A stretch of DNA of 64,000 nucleotides from Megascapheus bottae (taxonomy: Eukaryota; Chordata; Mammalia; Rodentia; Geomyidae). Each line of letters opens with the position of its first letter. Position 1 is the stretch's first letter. The notes beneath the pieces were generated by a model. That model was not told where the DNA came from. It did not search any database and saw nothing but the letters and a program-made list of their open reading frames with translations. The position numbers and the translations under genes are program-made. The DNA lies in contig JANJXV010000043.1 in the NCBI GenBank assembly GCA_024803745.1, positions 6,515,518 to 6,579,517 of the forward strand. Direction: 5' to 3'. Shown here in pieces: positions 1 to 11,795 of this stretch.

Positions 1-411
1 TTTTTTTTCTTTTTTTTATTGTAATTAGTAAAAGGGTTACATGATATTTGCCAGATAGAAGGTGCATTAATTCACATACATTGATACCCTTTCACATGTC
101 TTGGTACCCGTTTCCCTACCCCCACCCCCCACCCGTCTTGGTTTTCCCCCCTTCCCTATCAAATTTCAAATATCCAAATACACATAAATTCAATAAATCA
201 GATAACAAAGTGAGATTATATACCAATATGAGATAACCAATGGACAGCAAAGGAGATGAGAGACAACATAGTACATTAAGGACAACAATAATTCATTATA
301 TGGCTTTTGTTTCACTATCCTGGAGGTCCTTTCAATTAGCTTCACATTATATGTCCTTATGTATCAAGATTTTGCTCTATTGCAAATCTCTGCTAGTAGA
401 GCCCAAGGTTT

Positions 412-3400
412 CTACTGATTATGAAGAATGAGGGAAACCATTGAGCCTAAGTTCCTTTGAGTCTGGCTTACTTCACTTAATATGATCTTTTCTAAGTCTT
501 TCCATTTCCTAACAAATGGGGCGATGTCATTCTTTCTGACAGCAGCATAGAATTCCATTGTGTGCAAATACCACAACTTGTTGATCCACTCATCAACTGA
601 GGGACATCTAGGTTGGTTCCATATCTTTGCTATGGTGAATAGTGCTGCAATGAACATTGTTGTGCTAGTGGGTTTAGTATGTCCTTGTTTCTGGGTGGTT
701 GGGTAAATGCCAAGTAGTGGAATTGCTGGGTCATAGGGGAGTTCTATGTTTAGCCTGTTGAGGCACTGCCACACTGCTTTCCATAGTGGTTGGATGAGTT
801 TGCACTGCCACCAACAGTGTAGTAGTGATCCCTCCTGGCCAAATCCCCTCCAGCATCTGTTGTCATTCGTTTTCCTGATCTTGGCCATTCTAGCTGGAGT
901 GTGTGGAATCTTAGAGTTGTTTTGATTTGCATTTCTTTTATGACCAGAGAAGTTGAGCATTTCTTCATGTGTCTATAGGCCATTTTTGTTTCTTCTTCAG
1001 AGAAGACTGTCTTTAAGCCTTTGGCCCATTTTTTAATGGGATGGTTGTTACTTTGGAGGTTAGTTTTGGAGTGATTCAATTTTTTGAGTTGTTGATATAT
1101 TTTAGATATGAGGCCTTTGTCCATTGTTTGGTTGGTGAAGATCTTCTCCCACTCTGTAGGCTTCCTGATTAGTTTACTAGCTATGTCCTTTGCCATACAA
1201 AAGCTCTGCAGTTTAATGCAGTCCCACTTATCCAGCATTTCTCTGATTTGTTGTGATTCTTGGTCTTTATTAAGAAAGTTTCGACCAGTGCCAAGGAGGC
1301 CTAGTGTATCTCCTATTCCTTCCTGTAGAGTTTTCAGTGTGTCAGCTTTTACCTCCAGGTCTTTGATCCACTTGGAGTTAATTCTAATGCAAGGGGACAA
1401 AGAAGGATCCAGCTTCAGTTTTTTGCAGGTGCTTAACCAGTTCTGCCAGCACAACTTGTTGAAGAGGCTGTCTTTCTCCCATTCTATATTTTGGCTCCCT
1501 TATCAAAGATTAGGTGGCCATAGGTCTGTGGTTTCATATCTGGGTCCTCAGTTCTATTCCATTGGTCTTCAGGCCTGTTCCTGTGCCAGTACCAAGCTGT
1601 TTTGAGAATTATAGCTCTGTAATAGAGTCTAAAGTTTGGAATTGAAATTCCTCCAGCGCTGTTCTTTCTGCTAAGAAGTGTTTTTGCTATACGGGGTCTT
1701 TTATTATTCCATATGAAATTTTGGATTGCCTCTTCTATTTCTTTAAAGAATGACATTGGGATGTTGATGGGTATTGCATTGAATTTGTAGATAGCTCTTG
1801 GCAAGATTGTCATTTTCACAATGTTGATTCTTCCAATCCAGGAGCAAGGGAGGTTTTTCCATTTCCTTAGTTCTGCTTTAATTTTCTTTTTTAGGGTTTT
1901 AAAGTTTTCCTCAAAAAGGTCCTTTACATTCTTAGTTAAGCTAATTCCTAGGTACTTTATTTTCTTTGAGGCTATTGTGAAAGGAGTTTCTTTCCTGATT
2001 ATTGCCTTGTTCCTCTCACTGTTGGCATAAAGGAAGGCAGTTGATTTCTGAGGGTTGATTTTATAGCCTGCTACGCTTCCAAAGCTTTGAATCAGCTCAA
2101 GGAGCTTGGGAGTAGAGTCTATAGGATTCTTTAAATACAGAATCATGTCATCTGCAAAGAGGGATAGTTTTATTTCCTCTTTCCCTACTTGGATCCCCTT
2201 TATGCTTGCTTCTTGCCTTATTGCACTGGCTAGGAATTCTAGTACTATGTTAAAGAGGAGTGGAGAGAGTCGGCATCCTTGTCTCGTTCCTGATTTTAGA
2301 GGGAATGGCTTTAGATTTTCACCATTAAGTGTAATACAAGCAGTAGGTTTCTCATACACAGCCTTTATTACATTGAGGAATGTTCCATGGATTCCTAGTT
2401 TCTCCAGAGCTTTTAACATGAAGGGGTGTTGGATCTTGTCAAATGCCTTTTTCACGTCTATTGAGACAATCATGTGATTTTTGTCCTTGCTCCTGTTGAT
2501 GTGTTGAATGATATTAATTGATTTGCGTATGTTGGACCAGCTTTGCCTCCCCGTGATGAATCCAGTTTGATCATAGTGTATAATTTTTTTGATGAGTTGT
2601 TGTAGACGGTTGCTAGTATTTTGTTGAGAAGTTTTGCATCGATGTTCATCAAAGATATAGGTTTATAGTTCTCTTTCTTTGATGAATCTCTGTCTGGTTT
2701 GGGGATGAGAGTCATACTGGCTTCATAGAATGAGTTTGGTAAGGAACCTTCATTTTCAATTTCGTTGAAGAGCTTGAGGAGTATTGGTGTGAGCTCTGCT
2801 TTGAAGCCCTTATACAATTCAGCTGTTAATTCATCTGGCCCTGGGCTTTTCTTAGGTGGAAGTTCTCTAATTGCCATTTCTATTTCAGAGCTTGAAATAG
2901 GTCTGTTGAGTTGGCTTAGATCTTCTTGGTTCAGTGTGGGTATGTTAATATTGGCTAGGAATACATCCATTTCATCTAGATTCTCACATTTGTTGGCATA
3001 AAGGTTTGAGAAGTATTCCCTCATGATATTCTGGATCTTGGTAATTTCTGTCGTGATATTACCATTTTCATCTGCGATTTTGTTTATTTCGATATGCTCT
3101 CTTCTTTTTTGGTAAGATTTGCTAAGGGCTTGTCAATTTTGTTAATTCTTTCAAAGAACCAACTCCTTGTTTTATTGATTCTTTCTATAGTTTTTTTGGA
3201 TTCCAAATCATTTAATTCTGCTTTGATTTTAATTATTTGCTTTCTTCTACTGGGATTAGGGTTGGTTTGTTGCTCTTTTTCCAGGATCTTAAGGTGAGAT
3301 ATTAACTCGCTGGTTTGCAATTTTTCCAACTTGTTGGTGTAGGCACTCAGCGCTGTAAATTTTCTTCTGAGTACTGCCTTTGCTGTGTCCCAAAGGAGTT

Positions 3401-4253
3401 GGTAGTTTGTGTGCTCCTTACTGTTAAATTTCATAAACTGTTGGATTTCTGTTCTGATCTCTTCGATGAACCATTGGTGATTCAACAATGTATTGTTCAG
3501 TCTCCATGAGTTACAGGGTTTTCGTTGGTGGAGATGTGTGTTCAGTTCCAGTTTGATGCCTTTGTGGTCTGAGAGTGTGCATGGAATAATTTCAGTGTTT
3601 CTGAACCTGTCCAGGTTTGTTTAATGGCCTAAGATGTGATCTATTTTGGAAAATGTTCCATGTGCTGCTGAGAAAAATGTATATTGTGTTGTTGCTGGGT
3701 GGAATATTCTGCAGATGTCTGTTAGATCTAGTTGGTCTATATAGTTGTTCAGTTCTAAGGTTTCTCTGTTGAGTTTTTGCCTTATTGATCAGTCCATAGG
3801 TGAGAGTGGTGTGTTAAAGTCAACAACAATCACTGTATTTCAATCTATGCATGGTTTCAGTGTAAGTACAGTTTGCTTGATGAAGTTTGGGGCTCTGGGA
3901 TTGGGTGTGTAAATATTTAGGATCGTTATGTCTTCCTGGAGGAAAGATCCCTTTAGTAGTATGTAGTAATCTTCTTTGTCTTTTCTTACTAATTTTAGTT
4001 TGAAGTCTATTTTATCTGATATGAGGATGGCAACTCCAGCCTGTTTATGGGGGCTGTTAGCTTGATAGAGTTTATTCCAACCTCTCACTTTTAAAAGATG
4101 CTTCTTTTTTGGGGTAAGATGTGTCTCTTGAAGACAGCAGAATGATGGCTCTTGCTTTTTGATCCAACTAGACAGCCTATGCCGTTTAATTGGAGAGTTG
4201 AGTCCATTGATATTGAGAGTTAGGATTGAGAGATATTTATTAGGTCCTACCAT
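412..4253 (-). pseudogene. L1 ORF2 (endonuclease-reverse transcriptase), disrupted
   Basis: ORF2p nicks target DNA and reverse-transcribes L1 RNA at the nick. The span (about 1,280 codons) matches a full L1 ORF2. The endonuclease N-terminus is at 3840-4253, with LNINGL, QETHL and NIYTPN motifs. A linker follows (3084-3488), then RT fingers/palm with the SPGPD motif (2470-3024), the RT core with FADDMILYL (1484-2473), and the cysteine-containing C-terminal region (412-1454). Several stops and frame changes (near 3600-3840, 3024-3084, 2470 and 1454-1484) break the frame, so it cannot make a full protein. Confidence 0.93.
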
Positions 4254-4301
4254 TTTTAAAAGCTTTTATTTGGGCCTGTGTCTTGACAGTTCTTGTGGTC
4301 C

Positions 4302-4893
4302 TTAGGTGGTATGCTGTTTAGGTGCCATTTGCTTCCACACATTGCCTTTATTTTGGTTTTCTATGTATAGAACATCTTTTAGAATTCTCTGTAGTGTTGG
4401 TTTTGTTGCGACATATTGTTGCAGCTTTTCCCTGGAATGAAATGTTTTTATTGTTCCCTCAGTTATGAATGAGAGCTTAGCTGGGTACAGTATTCTTGGC
4501 TGGTAGTTATTTGACTTAAGGCCATGACATATATGCTTCCAGTCACTTCTTGCTTGCATGGTCTCTGCTGAGTAATCTGGGTTATTCTGATTGGTTTTCC
4601 TTTATAGGTTACTGAACCCTTTTCCCTGGCTGCCTTTAGGATCCTTTTTTTGGTTTCTACTGATCCAGGTCGGATTACGATGTGGCGGTGAGATGTTCTT
4701 TTCTGGTCAGGTCTGTTTGGGGTTATAAAAGCTTCTTGTATCTGGATGGGTCTGCCCTTCTGGATATTTGGGAAATTCTCTGAGATGATTCCCTGAAGTA
4801 TATTTCCAATACCATTGACCTCTTTCTCCAGACCCTCCTCAATACCAATTAGCCTTAAATTAGGCTTCCTAATTGTATCTTGGACCTCCTGAA
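4302..4893 (-). pseudogene. L1 ORF1 C-terminal half (RNA-binding part)
   Basis: The frame covers the RRM end and C-terminal domain of ORF1p. It includes the QARSDWKHI stretch and a YPAKLSFITEG stretch like the conserved L1 ORF1 C-terminus, and ends at 4302. About 48 bp separate it from ORF2. Together with 6675-7264 it would give an ORF1 of about 395 codons. The inversion cuts the ORF within the coiled-coil/RRM boundary, so neither half is functional. Confidence 0.85.
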
Positions 4894-7264
4894 GCGCCGA
4901 GACAATAGGGAAGCTACCTAGCTTTCTCTGACAAAAAGAGAGAACCAGGGAGTTCCACGAGCCAACTATCTAAAGAAATCCACAACAACAAACTCAAAAA
5001 GCAACGGAGAAGGACTCAAACCTGAAAAGAAATCCAGATAAAGCTCACATCCAACTTTCTAAAAGAATTTGGAACGCGAGGACCCCTCCCCAACCTCTCG
5101 CCCAATGCCGCGGAAGGCCGCTCCGGAACAAGCCACGAAAAGCGGCTTGAGCGGGCGCCGGCTCCATGCGGGGAAAGCGGGGGCGGGCACCGGCTCTAAC
5201 ACGAAAACGGGAGCAGTGGAGGGCACCAGGCTGGGAGCCCAACAGCTGCAGAAACCAGCACAGAACTGGGCCAGTGAATGGCGGAAGCAGCGGAACCCAG
5301 ACGCGGAACCAGAACAGCAAGCGGTGGAGACCCGAGGGGAGTGAAAGACTCCCCACCACCGAGGAGCTCCCGCAGACGAACGCAGAGGCGTGAGTAATAC
5401 AGCGCATCCCCAAACACATCGGGAAAGCAGAGCGGGTGCCAAGCAATAGAACTTAACTCAGACCCCAACACCCCGCCCGAGAAAGACTGGCGGGAGCAGG
5501 GGGACAAGGAATTTAGAAACCTGTCCCTCCCCTCAACAGCCCACTCCCTCAGGACAGTGACTGGACATTGACAGGCGGGCTACTCATAAGTCCCAGCACC
5601 CCACCAAGGGAGGCGGGGCTGCCCCAACTCCCACCAGCCCAACAGGCTCAACCCCCAGCCCTCTGACTGGAGACTGACAAGCGGGCGGACCCTAAGACTC
5701 AGCACCCCACCAGGGGAGGCAGAGCTGTCCCAGCCCCCACCCGCCCACCAGGCTCCTCACCCAGGCCACTGGATCTGGAGAGTGGAGGGCTTTGAGACCC
5801 TGCCTTACAACAGTGGGTAGGGGGTGCTGGTAAATAGAAGCCTGCATCTGCCCCCCCTCAATTCTCGAGCGGGGCATCCTGCAGCTGGGAATCCTGAGCA
5901 AGACACCACCGAGGGCCCCCCCCCCACAGTCACAGACTCTGACAAAGCAGTGGAAACACAGCAGGGATCTGAAGGGCCGACCAGCAGCCAAGCTCCCCTT
6001 CTGAGAACCAAAAAGACACAGCTCCGCCTTTGGAGCCCACGTCCCCAGCTGGGCCCCGCCCCTGGGAACAGAGGGGCCTCCTGCTGGTCCTGCTGAGAGC
6101 TCCTGAAACTCTCAATCCCCACACCCTTGGCTTGGGGCCGCCCCTGGAAGCAACACAGGAAAATGTCCGCCAACCACGCTCAGACCGAAGCTTGCATATC
6201 CATCCAATGGTCCACTGTGAGGCCACTGGTTGGGCTAAGAGCTAGTCGTGCAGCAACACATAAGTTTTATTCTAATACTTTCCAAACTTTGTACTCAAAT
6301 ACCCTACCTACTTACCCCCTGACCTCTCTCATTCTATTTTTCTATCTCTGGACCTCTGCTCCTCTTTCAACCCTTATACTGCATGGATCTACACTTGATG
6401 GCTGTTGAGCAACATTGTATATCTAGGTGTTTAATCATTCTCTAGGCTCAGAGCGACTTAAAGACAATAGAGATTGGATTGAGAGGCTTATTGTTTTGGA
6501 TATAAATCGCTTATCAATGAATAATTAGACTAGTCCGTAACTGCACAAAAAGAAAGAGTGATAACACCAATCAAAACTTGTGAACATCTAGAGTCTGCCA
6601 GCTACAGAGGTCTAGGTTGGTTATATCTGAAAAACTATAATCGTGTTTAGTATTAATCTTGCTCCCATTTTCAAATGGGCAGAACAAGAAAATCTAGAAA
6701 AATGTCAAATCAAGAAACAACACCTCCCACCTCCCCCACCCAATGTAAACAGCCAATGGAACAGTTACTGGCAAGCCTAGAGGAGAGTCTTCCAAGTGCT
6801 GTACAAATGCAATTGATAAACATCATTAATGAAAAATGTGAAAATATAAAGAAAGAGATAAGGGAGGAAGCCATAGCTGAACAAGAGGAAACCATAAACA
6901 AGGTGATAAGTAAAAAAGAAGAAGCAATAAAGGAGGCCATAATAAAGGCTGTTCAAAGAAAGATGGATGAATTCATAGAATCCACAAATAAAAAGGTGAC
7001 CGAACTCCAGCAAATGTTCAAAGAAAATAAAGCTACTGAGCTAACCACTCAAATGGAAATCAAGGAGCTAAAGAAATCCATACATGATCTAAAAGAAGAG
7101 ATGCAAGGCATCAAAAATGAGCAATTAGTAGCAAGGGAGATGAAAAATAAAGTAGATAGCGTTGATAGCAGGTTAGACAATGCAGAGGAGAGAATTTCCG
7201 GGGCTGAAGATAATTTAGTTATTATAGAGAAAGAACAGAAAATGAGTCAATCCAAATCTAGGAA
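4894..7264 (+). mobile_element. L1 5' segment (5' UTR + ORF1 N-half), inverted part of the same insertion
   Basis: The 5' UTR (4894-6674) is GC- and CpG-rich and aligns throughout with the L1 5' UTRs at 8849-10762 and 37987-39629. The first dozen or so bases, including the AAGATGGCG box, are missing at the inversion joint. The joint carries a five-base overlap (GCGCC, 4894-4898) that could belong to either arm. The ORF1 part stops at about 7264, where non-L1 DNA begins. Placement of the internal breakpoint on the outside and the L1 5' end at the joint is the geometry expected of twin priming. Confidence 0.9.
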
Positions 7265-7322
7265 ATTTCTTTTTATCCAACCTATAAAGTCATATAAGCT
7301 TTATTTTATCATAGGGAAATAG
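6675..7322 (+). pseudogene. L1 ORF1 N-terminal half (coiled coil)
   Basis: It starts at the same ATG as the other L1 copies (MGRTRKSRKMSNQET). Residues about 20-190 are rich in Glu, Lys and Leu with heptad spacing, the trimerising coiled coil of ORF1p. True L1 coding ends at about 7264 (codon 197). The last 19 codons to the stop at 7322 are flanking DNA read through by chance. Confidence 0.88.
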
Positions 7323-7503
7323 TAAAGTAGTGGGTACTGAATGAGAAAAAAATCTAGATATATGATATTTACAAAGGCTTTGTAAAATATAGAGGCCTGA
7401 CTGTTCTAAATCTAATTTGACATAGTTCAACTTTAGAAAATAAAAATCTCCCTGGAGATTTATCATTGCTGGACTTTCTAATTTCTATTTTGGTTTTATT
7501 TCT

Positions 7504-7504
<1 letters not shown>

Positions 7505-7545
<41 letters not shown>

Positions 7546-7556
7546 GTTTTATTTCT

Positions 7557-7596
<40 letters not shown>

Positions 7597-7651
7597 CGCG
7601 CGCGCGCGCGCATGTGTGTGTGTGCATATGTGCATGCATACATGCATACAT
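7505..7651 (+). repeat. (TG)n microsatellite, compound
   Basis: Two TG tracts (about 7505-7541 and 7557-7591) are separated by a 17-base spacer that repeats the flanking words. They run into a (CG)n patch and an ATGTGTG/CATACATG-rich tail. Alternating purine-pyrimidine sequence of this kind can form Z-DNA. Reading frames across it are artefacts. Confidence 0.95.
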
Positions 7652-7654
7652 GCG

Positions 7655-7863
7655 TGCCAGTCCTAGGAATTGAAATCTAGACCTGGGCAATATTGCTGAG
7701 TTTTTCATACCCAAGAGTAACATTCCTCCACTTGAGTCCCAAATTCACTTTTTGTGAGATCAGAGTCTCACAGATTTTGCTGCTCAGGCTGACTTTGAAT
7801 CTCTATCCTCAGAATGCAGTCTTCTGTGTAGCTAACATAATATGTGAACCACCAGCACTGGGA
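7655..7863 (-). mobile_element. SINE-B (7SL/B1-like head + ID-like tail), old
   Basis: I use SINE-B for elements whose sense strand starts with a 7SL-like head (CCTGTAATCCTAGCTACTC), passes through an ATCTCCAATTAACCACC linker and ends with an ID-like tail (GGCTCAAGTGGTAGAG ... GAGTTCAAGCCC). This copy is antisense and diverged: the tail complement comes first and a degraded head complement (AACCACCAGCACTGGG) comes last. Confidence 0.7.
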
Positions 7864-7883
7864 GTAAAAATACAGATATTTTT

Positions 7884-8210
7884 GTACTTTTTTATTGTTG
7901 GTATAATGTATAGAGGTGTTACAGTTACATTTGCCAGGTAGTAGGTGCATTACTTCTCACACATTGATTCCCCTGCTCATGTTTTTGTCCCCGATTCTCT
8001 CTCCTACCGCTTCCCAATTATCTTGTTTTCTCCCCTTCCCTTTAGTATTTCAAATAAACAAATAAACATATATATAATATACTAGGTAACAGAGTCAGAA
8101 ACAGTAACAATATGAGATTAACCATAAAGGCAGAAAAAAAGGTAAGAGAAATAACATAGTACATTTAGAACAACAATCACACAAGATAATCCTCTCGTTT
8201 CCATTTTTTA
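7884..8210 (-). mobile_element. Old L1 3' UTR fragment
   Basis: The sequence is the complement of the L1 3' UTR/tail seen elsewhere in the window (for example 57040-57100) but clearly diverged. It shows the ATGTATAGAGGTGTTACAG and CATTACTTCTCACACATTG words. It is 5'-truncated, with no ORF2 part visible. Confidence 0.75.
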
Positions 8211-8824
8211 ACTCTTTGCATTTGTCTAATAAATCAAGACCTGATAGGTGCCTCTCTGTGTGTTAATTCCAGGATTTTAGAAATATATATCTTAGCAAGA
8301 CTTTCCAGGGATGTGGACAATGGAAGTCTATATCTAGTGGCTGTATTCCTTCTGTTCTGCCATCTATCTGGCCTTTTGCCTTCTCTACAGTAAATTCAAA
8401 GTGATGGTCCTTTCTTTCAAGAAAACAAATCAATATCTTCTTCCTAGATATTAGAAACATTCAGGCTTCCATTGGCTGCTTTCTAAGATCTTTACAACGG
8501 CATCCTTCCAAAACTGCATATTCTATGTCAAAAAATGACAGGAAGAGAGATTCAAGAGTCCCCTTTTGTGTTTTTTTTCACCATTTTTACACAACCTACC
8601 TAAGAACGGTGTGTTCAGCCCTATTCTATAACATAACTTTGCAGACTACACCACAACCAAAACACCGAAATAGATCTTAACTCAGATCTTAACTCTTAAT
8701 TCTATAACCTTCCCCAAAAGAAGACATAACCTTCACATTTCCCATTACTTATCATCGAAATGGTGAAATACTTACAATTGTCCCACTCTCTAGTTAAGGA
8801 TACAAGGCTGTGTTTCCCCTAAAG
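8211..8824. other. No feature recognised
   Basis: AT-rich single-copy-looking sequence. I see no coding frame with family features and no SINE or L1 words. Its right edge is the L1 insertion site at 8825-8836. Confidence 0.5.
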
Positions 8825-8836
8825 AAAGGCCACCTC
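8825..8836 (+). repeat. Target-site duplication, left copy
   Basis: AAAGGCCACCTC occurs here and again at 13539-13550, flanking the L1 between them. The AAA start fits the L1 endonuclease preference. Confidence 0.9.
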
Positions 8837-8848
8837 GGGAAGAGAAGG

Positions 8849-8857
8849 AAGATGGCG
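8849..8857 (+). promoter_or_regulatory. YY1-like box at L1 5' end
   Basis: AAGATGGCG near the first base of the element matches the YY1 core found at the same place in primate L1s, where it sets the transcription start. The same box is at 37991-37999. Function here is inferred from position and sequence. Confidence 0.65.
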
Positions 8858-10762
8858 CTGAGAAAATAGGGACGCTGCCTCCCTCTTTCTCACAAAAAGA
8901 GAGAACCAGGGAGTCCCACGAGCCAACTACCTAAAGAAATCCACAACAACAAACTTAAAAGGCAACGGAGAAGGACCCAAACCGAAAAAGAAATATAAAG
9001 CTTACATCCAACTTTCTCAAAGAATTCGGAATACGAGGACCCCTCCCCCACTTCTCGCTGCCGGATCCAAGCCGCAAAAGCCTCGGAAAGAGGCAGCTGG
9101 CGCCGGCTCCAAGCCGCGAAAAGCGGCTGTGGGTGGCGGCTCCACGCCGGAAAAGCGCCAGCGGGCGCTGGCTCCAAGCCACGAAAAGCGGCAGCAGTGG
9201 AGGGCGCCAGGCCGGGAGCCTAACTGCTGCAGAAACCAGCACAGAACCGGGCCAGCGAATGGCAGAAGCAGCAGAACCCAGCTGAGGAACCAGAACATCA
9301 AGCAGCGGAACCCAGACGCAGAACACAGGTGGCAGCGGAGACCCGAGGGGAGTGAAAGACTCCCCACCACCATGGATCACCCGCAGAGAGACGCAGAGGC
9401 ATGAGTAATACAGCTAGTCCCCAAACACATTGGGAAAGCAGAGCGGGTGCCAAACAATGGAACTTAACTCAGACCCCTCCACCCCGCCCGAGAAAGACTG
9501 GCAGGAGCAGGGGAGCAAGGAATTTAGAATTCTGTCCCTTCCCTCAACAGCCCCCTCCCTCAGGACAGTGACTGGAGATTGACACTGGGCTACCTAAGAC
9601 CCAGCACCCCACCAAGGGAGGCGGGGCTGTCCCAACTCCCACCTGCCCAAGGGGCTCAACCCCCAGCCCTCTGACTGGAGACTGAGAAGCGGGCGGACCC
9701 TAAGACTCAGCAACCCACCAGGGGAGTCAGAGCTGTCCCAGCTCCCACCCACCCATCAGGCTCCTCTCCCAGGCCACTGGATCTGGAGAGTGGAGGGCAC
9801 TGGGACCCTGCCATACAACAGCGGGTAGGGGTGCGAGAAAATAGGAGCCAGCATCTGCCCCCCCTCAATTCTTGAGCGGGGCATTCTCCAGCTGGGAATC
9901 CTGAGCAAGACAGCACTGAGGAGCCCCCCACAGTAACAGACTCTGACAAAGCAGTGGAAACACAGCAGGGATCTGAAGGGCCAACCAGCAGCCAAGCTCC
10001 TCTTCTGAGAATCAAAAAGGTGCGGCTCCGCCCTTGGAGCACACATCCCCAGCTGGTCCCCGCCCCTGGGAACAGAGGGGTCTCCTGCTGGTCCTGCTGA
10101 GAGCCCCTGAAACTCTCAATCCCCATACCCTTGGTTTGGGGCCGCCCCTGGCAGTAGCACAGGAAAACGTCCACCAACCGCGCTCAGACGGAAGCTCGCA
10201 GATCCATCCCATGGTCCACAGTGAGGCCACTGGTTGGGCTAAGAGCTACTCGTATAGCAACATATAAGTTTTACTCTAATACTCTCCAAACTTTGTACTC
10301 AAATACACTACCTACTTACCAATTAGGTCAGTTATCCTTACACTATACCTATTCTTCATTACTACAATATTCTTACACTCCTACGTTAATCATCTTGTAC
10401 CTCCCCTGACCTCTCTCATTCTATTTTTCTATCTCTGGACCTCTGTTCGTCTTTCAGCCCTTATAGTGCATGGATCTACACTTGATGGCTGTTGAGCAAT
10501 ACTGTATATCTAGGTGTTTAATTATTTTCTAGGCTCAGAGGGACTTAAAGACAATAGAGATTGGATTGAGAGGCTTATTGTTTTGGGTATAAATCGCTTA
10601 TCAGTGGATATATTAGACTGGTTGGTAACTTCACAAAAAGAAAGAGTGATAACACCAATCAAAACTTGTGAATATCTAGTGTCTGCCAGCTACAGAGGTC
10701 TAGGTTGCTTATATGTGAAAAAGTATAATCGTGTTTAGTATTAATCTTGATCCCAGTTCGAA
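8858..10762 (+). other. L1 5' UTR (internal promoter region)
   Basis: About 1.9 kb, GC- and CpG-rich for the first 1.3 kb and then AT-rich before ORF1. It has no tandem monomers, unlike mouse L1 promoters. It contains 10320-10405, an AT-rich patch missing from the copies ending at 6674 and 39629. The complementary strand holds two long open frames (8955-9380 and 9707-10177) that recur in the other two 5' UTRs. Confidence 0.85.
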
Positions 10763-11581
10763 ATGGGCAGAACAAGAAACTCAAGAAAAATGTCAAATCA
10801 AGAAACAACATCCCCCACCCAATGTAAACAGACAATGGAACAGTCACTGGCAAACCTAGAGGAGAGTCTTCCAAGTGCTATACAAATGCAATTGATAAAT
10901 GTCATTAATGAAAAATGTGAAAATATAAAGAAAGAGATAAGGGAGGAAGCCATAGCTGAAGAAGAGGAAACCATAAACAAGGTGATAAGTGAAAAAGAAG
11001 AAGCCATAAAGGAGGCCATAATAAAGGTTTTTCAAAGAAAGATGGATGAATTCATAGAATCCACAAATAAAAAGGTGACCGAACTCCAGCAAATGTTCAA
11101 AGAAAATAAAGCTACTGAGCTAACCACTCAAATGGAAATCAAGGAGCTAAAGAAATCCATACATGATCTAAAAGAAGAGATGCGAGGCATCAAAAATGAG
11201 CAATTAGAAGCAAGGGAGATGAAAAATAAAGTAGATAGCTTTGATAGCAGGTTAGATAATGCAGAGGAGAGAATTTCCGGGGCTGAAGATGATTCAGTTA
11301 TTATAGAGAAAGAACAGAAAATGAGTCAATCCAAATCTAGGAAAAATGAGAGAGCCCTTCAGGAGGTCCAAGATACAATTAGGAAGCCTAATTTAAGGCT
11401 AATTGGTATTGAGGAGGGCTTGGAGAATGAGGTCAATGGTATTGGAAATATACTTCAGGGAATCGTCTCAGAGAATTTCCCAAATATCCAGAAGGGCAGG
11501 CCCATCCAGATACAAGAAGCTTTTAGAACCCCAAACAGACCTGACCAGAAAAGAACATCCCACCGCCACATCGTAATCTGA
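10763..11581 (+). pseudogene. L1 ORF1p, 272 codons, C-terminus cut by a stop
   Basis: ORF1p is the trimeric RNA-binding protein of the L1 RNP. Residues about 20-190 form the Glu/Lys-rich coiled coil. The RRM follows (LRLIGIEEG near residue 213) and GRPIQIQEAFRTPNR near 250. The stop at 11579-11581 is TGA where the copy on the minus strand near 4672 keeps the arginine codon CGA, a CpG decay change. The same frame stays recognisable past the stop (KKRILKAAREKG ... YPAKLSFITEG) until the first deletion near 11796. ORF1 would otherwise be about 395 codons. Confidence 0.92.
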
Positions 11582-11795
11582 ACTGGATCAATAGAAACCA
11601 AAAAAAGGATCCTAAAGGCAGCCAGGGAAAAGGGTTCAGTAACCTATAAAGGAAAACCAATCAGAATAACCCCAGATTTCTCAGTAGAGACCATGCAAGC
11701 AAGAAGTGACAGGAAGCATATATGTCATACCCTGAAGTCAAATAAATACCAACCAAGAATACTGTACCCAGCTAAGCTCTCATTCATAACTGAGG

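Larger units (their letters stand above)
1..4893 (-). mobile_element. L1 retrotransposon, 3' segment of a twin-primed copy
   Basis: Read on the minus strand this is an L1 from the C-terminal half of ORF1 through ORF2 and the 3' UTR. It ends in the poly(T) run at the window edge, which is the complement of the poly(A) tail after an AATAAA-like end. It joins at about 4894 to the 5' half of the same element type lying in the opposite orientation (4894-7264). The two pieces meet almost exactly in element coordinates, missing only about a dozen bases of ORF1, so I read them as one insertion with a 5' inversion. The TSD next to the tail lies outside the window. Confidence 0.93.

Noticed and set aside
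5045..5507. Overlapping GC-rich frames in the L1 5' UTR as cellular genes
   Set aside because: They lie in a repeated L1 5' UTR, overlap one another on both strands and show no cellular family. Only the shared antisense register is kept as a finding.
7466..7723. Val/Cys and Thr/His repeat proteins
   Set aside because: Translations of the (TG)n microsatellite; not genes.
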